64,000 nt of DNA from Coccinella septempunctata. Its lineage: Eukaryota; Arthropoda; Insecta; Coleoptera; Coccinellidae. The notes beneath the pieces are model-generated. The model worked only from the letters and a program-made list of their open reading frames with translations, was not told where the DNA came from and did not search any database. Position 1 is the first letter of the stretch. Every line of letters begins with the position of its first letter. Shown here one piece after another: positions 22,601 to 34,892 of this stretch. The DNA lies in contig NC_058194.1 in assembly GCF_907165205.1 (NCBI RefSeq), positions 21,452,856 to 21,516,855 on the forward strand. Direction: 5' to 3'. Position numbers and translations under genes: made by a program.

Positions 22601-25600
22601 CTTTCATCCTTCTTATCACTGAATGCCATACAACTATTTCCAGGAGAATATAAAAATTCAGGACTAGCATCCAAAATTTTGCCCAACGACTTATTTGATT
22701 CACTTTTTTTTACATTCGTCGATAGATTATCATCAATTACCGATTCACCTTCACAATTCCTGCAATGAAAATCATTATCATTACAAATAAATTATATGCC
22801 TATGCTAACAAACCCGAGAAAAAGTTTGTCTTGGGCATCATTTCTGGCCACTTTTGTATCAAGTTCTGAAGATTCAATGGAATGTTCTTGTGGTTCAGAT
22901 GCATATCCAACAGAAATATGGCGGGGAAAGCTACTAGTGGAACCTACAGATGTTTCATCAGTGATATCTTCAACAAAGATTCTCGAGGTTTCTGAAAAAT
23001 AGGCAATGCTTCATTTGCAAAGACCAGACAGAAGTGCTCAATTTATTACCTTCATCTTTGTTGTTTGGGGACAGACTCAATTGATTGATTGTTCTGTAAA
23101 AAAAAATATCTATAATATTCACCAATCAACTGAATGTTGTATAGGAGAAGGTAAAGCTCATCAAAATGAATCGTTTCACCAAAAATCGCCTATATAATAA
23201 AAATATTCAAGATGGCGTTGTTATAATCCACTGAAGTTTGATGCGAATTAATGAAATTTAAAGTACGGGATTGTGGAAGGCGCAGGCCGCGACAAAAAAA
23301 ACCTTTAACACCCTGTATCGAAACATATACACGTATGTATAGTGTTTTAATTTTGAGCATTACATTTACTAGCGTGTTTTCGAAATAAAGAAGTTTTAGA
23401 AAAATATATTCACTAAGATGAACATAAATTGAATTATATTCAAATTTGAAGAAAATGTAGAAATCATTTTTTTATAGAATGGCTCTGAAACCCACATTAC
23501 AGCTTCATACTATTTGACTATCATCCTTTGTTGGAATATTCATGTTAACAAACATTAAAAACAACAACATATTTAGGTTTACAACATGAAGTGGCAAGTA
23601 ATCATCATTCCTATAAAGTCCTGATGAGAAGTTTATTGTGAAAATATGTGGGAACCAACAATCTTTCAGGTTTCTTCTAAACTCCATTTTCAAATTAGAT
23701 TCCACGTGCTATTACAATAAAGTGTTTCCCAATCAAAGCACAACGCAAATAAAAACGTAAACACGCCATTAGATCGATATGTTTACTCACATTTCGGATT
23801 CTTTGGAGATGGAAAAGCGATAATCGTCTGGATCAGCAACGCTACTGAATGTTTTCCGTCTTTCGAAGAGTAAATCGTCATATTTTCCACTCAAATCCTT
23901 ATTAAGCACTTCGGCGGCTTCACTCGTTCCCTCCGTTCTCATATTACTTTCTTGTTCCGAGCAGGTTGGTCCGTTTGCTTCCGCGGTTTTGACATGTGTA
24001 GCGTTACTAATTTGCCTCGTAGATACTGGCTTATCTATCTGCGGATTGAGAATAATCACGTTGGAAAGTTTGCTATGAAGTGGACAAAAATGCTTGAAGG
24101 TTGATTAAACGGTAAAAAAAAATTGATTAAAGATTACGCTAAATATTTTCTTTCAACATCTTGTATATTGGCTATTACACTGTACTATTGTCAGATAAGC
24201 TTTACTTTAATATATATGGGCGCTTTAAACTTTTCCTTATTCCGAAAAATTTTAAATGTTGAGGATTTTTTTGGAAAAAACCCCCAGGAGAAATATTCAG
24301 AATATTTTGACCTTCCGGTAGAACAGCAAGTTGAAGAGGTATGAAAATATATAAGGCAGAGTTTTCCGTAAATGTGTAACAGGCCTTCGCAGTGACGCAC
24401 CCTGTAAAACAACTAAAAATAACTTACCTCATCAACGTCTTTAGGAATTTTGCAGCCAATCAAAGACTCGTTCGTCTCGAAGTTCATGTTTGAAGTTTCA
24501 TTTTTTGTCACTGATTTCATAGGGGAAACTCTAGATGGCAGTCTAGACATTGGTATTCCACTATTTCTGGAAAACCTCTTCTGTGGAGACTTGCAACTCG
24601 CGAGTGAGCTCTTCATAGTGTCCAATGAAGGAGTCCTGTTTTGAAAATATTATGAATATCAATGATGACATTTTTCTCTAATTCCAGACGTACGTACCCA
24701 GAGATTTCCTTCTTCTCACTGTAATCTGTGTTGGACTTCTTCTCCCTCCCAGTGTCTTGCTTTTCACTCAAATCATCTAGGAATTCAATGTTATCTTCGA
24801 TCGATTCCTCTTGATTCAAAATATTCTGAAAATAAAAAACGACAACTTTTTTGTTTGGTCTAGAGGACGTTAAACTCACTGGTCTTATATCTGTTGATGC
24901 ATCTGACATGACATTGGTATCATCCACGTTTGATTCAAATGAATTGTTCCCTGTTTTGGGTTGCGGAATTGATCTTGGTATTGGCTGGGGTTTTTCAAGT
25001 GAAGCAAATTTTCTTGGTCTTGGACTTGGTTGCATTTTATGTACTGGTAGAGATGAAATATTTTCTTTCATTGCGGAACTGAAAAAAAAATTATCAAGTC
25101 AGAACCACAAAATAAATTGTATCACATTTACCAATATTTAGTAATGTTAAGAGTAATAATTATTGAAATAAAGGTTTTACCTTATATCATCATTGGAAAA
25201 TGGTGGTAAACTGATTGCACCATTAACATTTTCTATGTCATTATCTTTCAAGTTGGTATTTTCGTTGCAGGTCAGTTCATTTTGCAATGAAGTGAATTCA
25301 ATTTTAGACGTACTTGATCTAGGTTGAATCTCAGAATCGGAAATATCTTCAGTTGAACAATGATCTTTCTCATCCATATTAGCAACAATCTGCAAAAAAC
25401 AGGTTTAAAGGTAAAGATACTGAAAAAAAAATAGAATAATATAAATTGAAGTAAATAAGTAGTTACATCAATTTACATCATAGTCGCTTATTTCAATCAA
25501 AATGATCGTCTCAGCATATCTAAAAACTAAACTTTAAATACTTACCTCTTTATTATTTCTCTTCATCTTATGTTTGTCATTATCGATGTCCTCTGTGTGC

Positions 25601-28600
25601 TGAATCTTATTGCTCACCCCAGAGTGTGCAACATTTCCACTTTTATTTAAATGACTTTCCTTTTCTGAATATTCCAAACAAATTTCTCTCGACTTTTCAG
25701 AGTCATTTTCAATTCCATTTAAGGGATTCCTCCTTTCCATTTTAGTAATTTTGGACATTTTAGAATCTGTAAACTTATTTGTTGTAACAGTATGTTTTTT
25801 TGGTATTCTCTTTCCTAATGTTTCACCTTCAATATGGTCACTATTTTTGGTTTTAATCGGTGTAGAGGTACATGGATTCTTTATATCAGAAATAGCATAT
25901 GGCAGACTAGAGGATCCACTGCTTTGGGGTATCCTGGATTTTTTTTCACAACTAACGTTAACATGACTGTCGTTAATATTAAGACTAGCATAGGAAGTAC
26001 TGAAAGACTCATCAAGAGTAGACTTAGAGTTTAAAGGTATGTCTCTTTGGTTATGTTCATTTTTGACTTTCTTTTTGTCAGAAGGTGTGTCTAAATTATC
26101 GAAAGTTTCAGTTAAACTTTGGTCCAATCCTTTGAGTAAAGCTTTTTGTTTTCTGACACCCAATGTGGGCAGTTCTGGAAGATCTAGGGAAAGGGCAGTC
26201 GAATCCATCTGCTGCACTAATGCATAACCTGGCTTAGCTGTAAGAAGATTTTTCAGTGCTGCACTGGACCCCATAGCAATCATTTTATGCTTGGAGTGGT
26301 TCAAACTTTTCAACATAGTTGGCGCACCAAGTTGCCACAGTAGTTCTTGATCTGTAGCGTTTTTAGCCGATAAATTCCAGAGAGTTCCACAGGCATTGCT
26401 AACTATAGTTAAACTTGGTGACTTGAGTTGATCTAAAAGAATTTGCAAGCAATTGTGCTCTCTCAAAATTTCCCTGTAATCATCCCTGACTGCTATTTGA
26501 CTCGAAATGTTTCGAAGAATCCCGCCCGCGTTTTCTATTATAGCCAAAGATTTAGGAGCGGATTTATACAAAAGCATTTGTATTAAAAATTCTAATGCGC
26601 CCTTAACAGCACAAATTTCTGACTTATTCTCTGTGCAATGTGCAGATAAGTTCCATAATGCAGAGAGTATGGATTTAAGGGTATTCTCTTTATTATCAAG
26701 CATTGCTGACTTCATCAGAGCCTTAACACTTCCAATTTCTCTCAAGATTTCTTTACTGGAGGTATCTGCTCTCCAGGATAGATTCCGCAGAACACTGGCG
26801 GTCACCTGTAAATTTATATTACAAAATTCAAGAGTCACCTCTGCAAAATTAAACAAGAAAAGCAATAGTAATTCGTTGCTAACTGATATTTTGCCAAAAA
26901 TTATTCAAAATTTTTCAAGATAAAGTGAGCTACGTGAAAAGGTGTAAAAAATAATCCTACCTGTCTCAATTCATCACAGGGGTTTCGCAACTGTACCACC
27001 AATGCTTTCATGAAATCTCTATAGGAACACAGTAAAGCTTTATTTCCACTATCACCAAAAGTGAGGTTAGTTAGTGCCATACATGCATATCGTCTCATCA
27101 TGATACAATGTGTATCATCTGAAATACTACCATGTGTCGAATGTTCAGCCTAAAAAGTGTGAAAACGCTACAATAAGTCAACTGGTATAATAATAAGATT
27201 GAATTTAGTCTCACTGACGAAAAAAATGCTGTGCACAATGAAGGTAGAAATTTTATTCACCCCTTGTTAACAAAGCCAGGTCCTGCAAAATTTCGAATTT
27301 TTGTCCGAAAAAAAAGCTGTCTGTGTGTTGAGTGTGTACCGCTTTGTTTTGAACACACTACAAGTGGCAATTTTGAAGCTATCGAGCTCAATTTCGGCGG
27401 GATTATGCGGAGCTACTATCCCAAGAAGCCTATTGATTATGGTAGAAATTTTTCAAAAAATTGTTGTAGGCAAGCTACAGTGATACAATTTATCGATGTG
27501 AAAATCAGCGTTGGTGCTCATCTGATTTTGGTTATAATCGATAAAACCGTTTTCCGAGTTTTTTTAAATTAACCGGAATTTTGGATCCCTTTTCAGACAT
27601 TTTTTGCTCGTCAGGTATGATGCTTTCGCAACAAAAAAAATAGAAAAAATCAAAATTTTTTCAGTAGATATTTTCATTTCAGAAGATGCTCAGATTTCAT
27701 CACTAACCTGACATTCCCCCATAATTAAACATACAAAACATCTGACTTACTTCTACAAGTTTTGCGATTGTATGAATTCCTCCAAGCTGGCATATAGCCT
27801 GTCTATGTCCTTCATCAAAGGACAGTTTCATCAAATGGGCTATAGTCTGTACAGGATGTCTATCACCGTCTGAAAATGTACAGTTTAGACTGAATACACA
27901 GTTTTTCCATTTTCATACTATTACCATCTGAAAGATTCTCACATACAAATTCTACGTCATTTATCAAGGCCTCATTGTAGGCACAAACAGTCTCCAGTAA
28001 CTTAAATATTCGAATTTCTCGCTTTCGCAATTTCTCATCAGTTTGAGAATGAACAAGATTATGTAGAGCTTGTGTAGCTTTTTTTCTTGTTTCAGAATCT
28101 CTATCTGACTGGACTAGTTGTACTAGAAGGGGAATGCATCCTAGAAAAAAAAAGAAGCATCATACAGAAGAAATTAAACATTAAGCGAAAAACATACCAG
28201 ATTCCCTCATTGCCAAACAGCTCTCAGGATTTGTACTGAGAGCGAATAAAGTTTCCCCCATATCTGCATGTTCCTGACCGCCTAACATAGCCAAAAGGCT
28301 ATAAACCATATCTACTTTGGCCTCTAGCTGTTGGGAAGATCTCATTGATTTTTCTGTTGTGATTAATACTCTTTCCATTGGAGCACCCGAACTAGAAGCG
28401 AAACTCATTACGCTTGGCATCTCCTGGAACGACACGAAAAGGAAAGTAATATTTCAGTATTTCAGTTTCTGGTGAAATACCAGAAAGTTACAAACTCTCA
28501 TTTCCCTGAAATAATTTTCGTTGTTTTCACTACCTTTGTGGAAATGAGTTACCTCAAAAAATAGGGTCGAAAAATTTATGTATAGAACAGAAGTCAATAC

Positions 28601-30447
28601 AAACATATTTACCTCAAAAAAGTCGAATGAGGTGGACATAACTCGTAATTAAAAATAAAAAAAATTTTTTAAATTTTCTAATACTCATACCAAATAATCA
28701 AACGGTTTCAATTCACAAACTGACAGTGGAAAAATTCGGCTCTAAATTTAATAATTAAAATGTAAATCGATTATCGTGAATAGAAAATTATCATTTATAT
28801 TTTGGTGGGTGAAGGCTCTTCCAACAAAATAATCGATAACAAAGTTCGCTGGCATATCTAGGTATCTTATCAGTTGCATCTTTATATCTCTTGTTACTTT
28901 TAATTGCACGATAAAAACAATAAGTTTCTATATTAAAGATCAACTTTACTTTATAATAAATTGTGAATCACATATCAGGCAAGAGGCGTATTCCATCAGT
29001 TGATACATATCCTGTAAAAATGGATTTATGCATAGTTCCTAAGAACCAAGACCTAAGAAAAGAACCAATCTAATCGGCAGACGACGATGACCTGAACTCC
29101 ATAGGTCAATAAGATTGTTGGCTTGTTGCTTTCTTAGGTCTTAGTTCTAAGGAACTGACTCATGCAGTGATTGCAGCCACAGCGACATACATGAACCCTA
29201 TCTGCGCATACGTACATGTCAATATAACGTTTGCGGTAATAACGCGACACTGCAATAACTCTCTATTAACTATGTTTCTTCATGAAAATTTGCTAAATTT
29301 ACTAAAAGTTTTCTTCGAAATCATAACATGCAACCTACCATTTGCCGATGAGAAGGTGGTTGTTTGATAGTGAGCGTGGCTGGTTCTGAATTCCACATCG
29401 TTCCTTCGACTGGCCATGTGCCATGATACAATGAAGATGAACCTCTACTTTTTTGACAAATCGGTTCGCTACTGACCGAATGATGGGCACTGTGAGCAGC
29501 TAGACTCTCATCATCGCTGGTTTCAGCCTAATATACATATGTAAATAAAAAAAGAATATTCATAAATTAAGAAACAGATCAAATTTCACCTGCTTCTTTT
29601 CATTATTTGTTATATAGCACTCACATGAATTGAGTTCTTTCCGGGTACGTCCATTGTGCGATGTATTTGGTCCTCCTTCACATTTTGGTCCTATAATAAT
29701 TTATTTTTCATTGCAAGTTTTTATCTTTGAATCTAAACTAAATTTTTCGCTGAATCAGAAATTAAACGTCTTGAGGAGCAACGATTAGCTACATAACTGC
29801 AGATTCATAATATATTTTTTCAAACATTCTTACTTGGAAGCATTTCGAAAAAATGAATCTCCACATTTAATTCCATTTCAAAGAAGATACTCATCAGTTG
29901 GGATTAAATACAATATGCCATATACTGAGAGAGGAGAGAATCCTATTTTTAGCGAGTAGATGAGTTTAGATAAGTTCCAAATTGAAGATGGTAAAGGAAG
30001 AGCACGCTCTATTTCTTATTTAAACATGTATTTTGATGATCTAAGCACATGAGTATTAATTTTTTTCTTTTTTAATAATCAATTTGTACAGACGCGATCA
30101 TCAAGATGTTTTTGTGAATTGTGAAGGCGAAAAACAGTTGTGAACATTTTTTTGCCCTAAGCCCTAAGTAAATATGAGCAATCTGAGGTATTTCTAACAT
30201 CATTGTTTCTTTTTTATTTAAATTTTATTTTCCGCCTCTTCATTTTATTTTATTTTTGTACTGTGAATGTGGAAGCGTAATAGTCTTGTTAATACATATA
30301 AGAAAATACATAGCAGTGCTTTACCTGAGGTAAAGATGCATCTCCAAAGAGAAGGGGGTCGACTAGTTGTTGTACGTGCTGAGCTTGACGTCTCAAGCCC
30401 CGCACTTGTGCCAACAAGGCCTCATACTGAGATACTGGTAAAGACAT
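19654..30447 (-). CDS. Apc: Adenomatous polyposis coli protein (Apc)
   Basis: Fifteen coding exons join in frame on the minus strand: 30325-30447, 29625-29690, 29339-29527, 28198-28423, 27925-28140, 27751-27869, 26961-27149, 25546-26805, 25181-25389, 24698-25078, 24428-24635, 23791-24038, 23050-23093, 22814-22991, 19654-22759 (2,253 residues). The N-terminal coiled coil (MSLPVSQYEALLAQVRGLRR) is followed by armadillo repeats, about residues 127-590, with hallmark strings VYSLLAMLGGQ, HPVQTIAHLMKLSFDE, RYACMALTNLTFGD, LSALWNLSAHCTENK and SNACGTLWNLSA. The C-terminal half is low-complexity, basic and Ser-rich, with SxIP-type motifs (SSIP, SNIP). Apc scaffolds beta-catenin destruction in Wnt signalling and links to microtubules; the motifs fit EB1 binding. 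A FVED..TDETS..STS string (exon 14) may be a degenerate 20-residue beta-catenin repeat. Exon 10 may contain a removable 54-bp intron. The 5' untranslated exon was not located. Confidence 0.95.
29029..29165. repeat. Palindromic MITE in an Apc intron
   Basis: The left arm has AGTTCCTAAGAACCAAGACC then TAAGAAA. The right arm on the minus strand has AGTTCCTTAGAACTAAGACC then TAAGAAA. About 60 bp lies between them. It sits in the intron between the exons ending at 29339 and 28423. No coding capacity. Confidence 0.7.
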
Positions 30448-30559
30448 CACCTTGCATTAACTGAAAGAGATTGAATAATTATATAATTATAATTAGTTAT
30501 AAGAATTAACCAAAATCAAAGAAGCCTTCCGATTTGACTACCCAAATTCATATAATGTA

Positions 30560-30731
30560 GGCCTGTTTTGGTTCGCTTTTAGGATGGTTCCAGAACGGTT
30601 CAAAACAGTGGCACATTTATTTATTCAGCGTGAGCTCGCGCGTAGCATGTGTGTAGTTTCCCAAAGCATTGCTGCTCCACTACTTTGAACCGATTCGGAA
30701 CCGCCTGAAGTGCGAACCAAAACAAAGCCTG
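30560..30731. mobile_element. MITE, PIF/Harbinger-like ends, just upstream of Apc coding start
   Basis: The left end is GGCCTGTTTTGGTTCGC and the right end on the minus strand is AGGCTTTGTTTTGGTTCGC. Both are followed by a GGTTC..GGTTCAAA block (arms about 50 bp). TA dinucleotides flank both sides. The GGCCTGTTTGGTT-type terminus resembles Tourist/PIF elements, but class assignment is tentative. Length is about 170 bp, with no coding capacity. Confidence 0.65.
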
Positions 30732-31395
30732 TAATTGATTGATTTTTGATCTTGAGAATAAGATATGGTCCTTCAGCTTATTACGCGACTGCAATAAAAC
30801 AATAGTGCGCGCCTAAGGGTTGGCTTATGCCGGTAACTTATTCCATGGCCAGTCGAAAAATATAAAAATTTCAGATTATGTAATTGCTTTATCCACAATA
30901 AAAATTGACTGCGTCAACATTTTTATACAAAAAGTAGGTAAATACAACGGGCGAGACCGCGTTACTTTTTTCTCAATCTGCATTGGCTTGTAATAGTACT
31001 TGATTAGTATTTTATGCCTTAATCTTGAGACGATACCTTATTCAATTGTGCCAATAATACAAGTACTTCCTCAACGAACAGAAAAATATCGCGGTAATAA
31101 TTGTAGATACGCAAAAATGTTGAAAACCAAACATATTTGAAATCTAAGAAACATAAAAATACAAAAATATGTAGGTAAAAATAATATCAAAAATTCATAC
31201 TTATATGGTAATAGCAGTAGTGTTCTCGGCCGAATTGAAATTTCAGGTCTTCAGTGAGCATGCGCAAATATAAAGACATAAAATGAAATAAAAGTAGTAG
31301 CAGAGCACAAGAAGAGTTCATTTTCAAAAAGATACCAGATCGAAGATACATATTCATTCAAGCAGTTGAGCAAGTATAGTTGATTATTCTTCAAA
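30732..31395. other. Divergent interval between Apc and the zinc-finger gene
   Basis: Apc reads leftward and the zinc-finger gene rightward, so both promoters should be here or close by. I see no TATA box that can be assigned with confidence. Any Apc 5' untranslated exon must lie above the acceptor at about 30457. Confidence 0.35.
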
Positions 31396-33520
31396 ATGTT
31401 TGGAGAAACTGTTTTAGTTATAAACGGGCAAGAATATGTTGAAATTGAAACAGAAAAAGAAGACACTATTGAACAAAGTGTGTGTGAAGTGGAGGAGGAT
31501 GATGATAATACCAGTGGTGATAAAAAGTAAGTCTGCACGTCATTAAATGTATTAGGAGTATTGCTTCAAAGTCTCGTAGAATAATGGGGTTCACTTAGAA
31601 TTTTTTTTTGGCATCCTATACGGGTAGTTTAGGTCTGAAAATATCATATCTGAACAAGATTTATATTAGGATATTATATGAGGAAACAGATTTCTCTCTC
31701 TCATCATTTTTGTATTGCACATTTGCTGACCATAAGCTGATATATTTCAATGGAATCTTCATTCTCATATATTTGAAAAAAAATTTCTTTTTATGCTACT
31801 TGATTCCAGTTTACCTTCATTTTTTTTTTTTTTGAACTACATCAATGTAGTTATATTATATGAGGTGATTCATCCCCGAGTATCATCAATTTTCAGTAAA
31901 TTTATAATATTTGTAATACCGGTTTTTATTGCTCAATAGATTGAAAGCTTGATTTTTTTCACAGAATAAATAATTTTGAGAATTAGGATATTCTGCTATT
32001 GTGTCCTTCCGAAAAGCAAGAACATTTTTAGGCATAATTGTCACAAAATAGTCCGAATATTCTGTACTTCGTTGTCAGCTTTTTGTATTCATATTATAAC
32101 TTTCACAGTAATTTATAAATACAGTACAATCGCGTTAATATGAACACGCGGTCATATGAACCACTCCGTAATATGAACACAAAATTTTTTGTATGGAGTA
32201 CCTTGTAATATGAACAAAGTAGAATCTCACTAGTATGAACTTGTTGTAACTTGTCTATTTTATTCCAAGGAATGAATTTGTTTTCACGATTTATCGTTAG
32301 TTTAATTGTGATACTTACCCTGAAAAACATACATGAAAAAGCGGTTTTATCGAAATTGTTCGCGAAGTCTAAAAACTCAGTCTAAAATAACATCTTTTTT
32401 CTCCACAAAAGATAAGTCATTATAATTAACTTTAATTTTTTATTTTTTGAATATCTGATGGTTTTTCTTTTTCAGTAGACATTTTATGTATAATTTTCAT
32501 CGATATTTTTGTACTCAGTAAGAAAAAAACCTAGAGAACCTGTAAAAAAATCATTTTTCTTGACCTTCAGAAATATGAACAGTTCCTGTAATATGAACAA
32601 GCCGGAATTTTTTGTGTTCATATTAACGCGATTGTACTGTATATCGACCATCATCTTGCTGAATATGAATTTCTTCAACAAAATGATCAGAAATAGAAAA
32701 AGAAGCTATACCTTCTTGAAATAGATAATGTAATTAGGAGATAAATCAATCAACCTATTTCTGCGGGTGTGTTTATCAAATGCAATTCTCTAATTCATTC
32801 TGAATTGCAAATATTTCGAGTAATTTCATTTTGGAAACCGAAGCCATTATAAATTGGTTAATCGGGCAACTAAACTCTTGTGATACACGCTGCTGGGTAT
32901 TTTGACTTATTATAGGTACTCAATATAATTAAAACTGTTTCAAAGATTTTAAACGTTTTCTGTTTTTTTTTTTCAGTACTGGGGGTCTGGAAAAGTCCGA
33001 TTACGATGAACAGTATTCGAATGAAGAATGTGAAATAAAAATCGAAGAGGAAGACATCTACAAGCGAATCACTAAAAGAGAAGCAGACGAGAACAATATT
33101 AATTTCGATGGGCAATCAACGAAAATTTTGATGAGGCAGTATAGTGATTCAGCCAACGTTGATGAGCAACTGAAATTGAAGGAGCGTAAATGTGATTTCA
33201 CTACTGGAGAGAATTCTTCCCTAAAAATTCACATCGAGAGTGGGCATTTGAATTCGAGGGAAAACCAGTGTCACCTATGCGATTATGCCGCGAAACGAAG
33301 AGGTTACTTGAAGGTTCATATTGAAAATGTTCATATGAATCTAAAAAAACACCAGTGCGCTATGTGCGATTATAAAACATGCGTCAAAAACAGCTTGAAA
33401 ATGCACATAAGCTCCGTGCATTTGCTCATTTGCAGCTCAAACAATTCAAGTGCGATTCGTGTGAGTATATCGCAAAACGGAAATGCACCCTTAGAGACCA
33501 CGTGGAAGCAGTGCACTTGA
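31396..33520 (+). CDS. C2H2 zinc-finger protein, reading frame broken
   Basis: Exon 1 is 31396-31526 (acidic; MFGETVLVINGQEYVEIETE) and exon 2 begins at 32977 after a strong TTTTTTTTCAG acceptor. The continuous frame ends at 33520, giving 224 residues: an acidic leader, one degenerate finger lacking its second Cys, and two good C2H2 fingers (C-x2-C..H-x4-H, with CDYAAKRRGYLKVH and CDYKTCVKNSLKMH). At about 33425 a repeated GCTCATTT makes an 8-bp insertion relative to the expected pattern. Beyond it, fingers continue in another frame to 33684 (CDSCEYIAKRKCTLRDH, a finger missing its Cys pair spacing, then CHVCEYKTNHKGTLKRH). So the gene is truncated, decaying, polymorphic or misassembled. Function is probably DNA binding; no specific orthologue is recognised. 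Confidence 0.75.
32122..32639. mobile_element. pogo/Tc1-type MITE in the zinc-finger gene intron
   Basis: The 518-bp element has terminal inverted repeats CAGTACAATCGCGTTAATAT then GAACAC at both ends (perfect over about 24 bp) and TA dinucleotides immediately outside (32120-32121 and 32640-32641). TAATATGAAC-type subterminal repeats occur several times near both ends. The open frames inside have no transposase motif, so it is non-autonomous. The perfect termini suggest recent activity. Confidence 0.88.
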
Positions 33521-33684
33521 ACTTGAAAAATCATAGGTGTGAGAAAACAACGTTGAATGATCACATAAGTACAGTTCATTTGAATATGAAAAAACACGAG
33601 TGTCATGTGTGTGAATATAAAACGAATCATAAAGGCACCCTTAAAAGACACATTCAAAATGTACACTTGAAACTACAAGTGTAA
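33521..33684 (+). pseudogene. Out-of-frame zinc-finger continuation
   Basis: This is the tail of the finger array, in a different frame from 32977-33520 and ending at a stop at 33682-33684. It holds one complete finger and one with about nine residues deleted (CEKTTLNDHISTVH). See the upstream gene for the break. Confidence 0.7.
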
Positions 33685-33838
33685 TATAATATGTTCTGTC
33701 ACAAAAAACCATGTATGTCTTAAAAAACGCATCAATTCTGTACATAACGAAACTTGATCGATCACTATACCCTCATCTATTTAGTTTCTGATTTCTTTTT
33801 ATTATATAATATTATAAAATGTAATTATATTTTTGTAA

Positions 33839-33846
33839 AATAAAAT
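33839..33846 (+). terminator. Polyadenylation signal of the zinc-finger gene
   Basis: An AATAAA motif lies about 155 bp after the last finger frame, in a T-rich 3' region. It suggests that the transcription unit includes the disrupted tail. Confidence 0.5.
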
Positions 33847-34259
33847 TTTATTCCATGCAAATCGAATGAGACATTTTAATCAAACTCATACTGTTATCTA
33901 ATAACCTTCCGATCATGAGGATCCGAAGACAAATTAATTTTACGGCATTTTGCTAAGCATGTGCAATAACGACCTGATATTTCGGGAAAGCAATATAAGC
34001 AGGAAATTTTTTTATGTTTTCATCAGCTCAGACATATTAAAGTTGAAAAGATTTCAGAGAATGTACTACAACTTAGCATAATAACTAATTATATATAATA
34101 TAATGAATATTATACTCATTATATATTTTTGCTTGAAATGATTTGTGTTTTGATACATATACATATTGTCAATTTCACCAGTAGAAACATTGCTGAAACA
34201 AAGGGAGTTTGACAATTATATCGCGATGTTCCTCAATTTTTTTAAAATATGTATACGTC

Positions 34260-34460
34260 GACGTCTGAGAACCTCGAACCTTATATCGCAAATAACGTAG
34301 CATTCTTCTCCTTCAACATGGTGCTTAAGTTTGATACCCACGAATCACGTGTAAAAAGTTACTTTTATATTTCTAGGATCAACTTTTCGATTGAAATTTA
34401 GGTCACATGACCAGTAATTGCTTCAATGTTCTGTGGTTTCAATATATAGAAGAATCAAAG
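34260..34460 (+). repeat. Diverged interspersed repeat, copy A
   Basis: Ordered blocks are shared with 39020-39195: TTC-CCTTCAACA, then CCCACGAAT, then AAAAAG, TATTTCTA, TTTTGATTGAAATT-like, then TGACCAGT-ATTG and a terminal ATATATAGAA. Similarity is moderate and spread over about 170 bp, so the copies are old. Class unknown. Confidence 0.5.
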
Positions 34461-34870
34461 TGGCAAAATCAATGCATTCGATCGCAAAGCCCTATTTCAA
34501 TCGAACAAAAAATCAACCCATTCAATGTGGTGTTTATTAGTATTTAATATTCAAAATTGATTCAAGTACACTCGTGAATAATTCGCTTCTAAACTTCTCA
34601 CAGAAACATTTTGCGTCATGAACTTCTGATTTAAAAAAGTCCAAACGGGGATAATTTAGATTGCAATTATAAAAAATATCGCTTTGATCAAGGTGGTAAA
34701 AAGAGGCGAAAGGGTATTAATGGTAAAATGATTTTTATTTCATGAATGGAATACCTGCAACTCATTTTACAAAAAAACCTTTTTACTCAAACTTCACTGT
34801 ATAACTTTTTATTAATTATTATTATTAAGTCGTCTACACTTTTGTTGTTAAGTATGTATTTTCATTCTCT

Positions 34871-34892
34871 AATAATAATAATAATAATAATA
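34871..34892. repeat. AAT microsatellite
   Basis: Seven consecutive AAT units. Confidence 0.9.

Noticed and set aside
22175..22768. 197-codon plus-strand frame
   Set aside because: Antisense shadow of the last Apc exon.
32103..32724. Three open frames of 65-75 codons
   Set aside because: They lie inside the pogo-type MITE and have no transposase motif.
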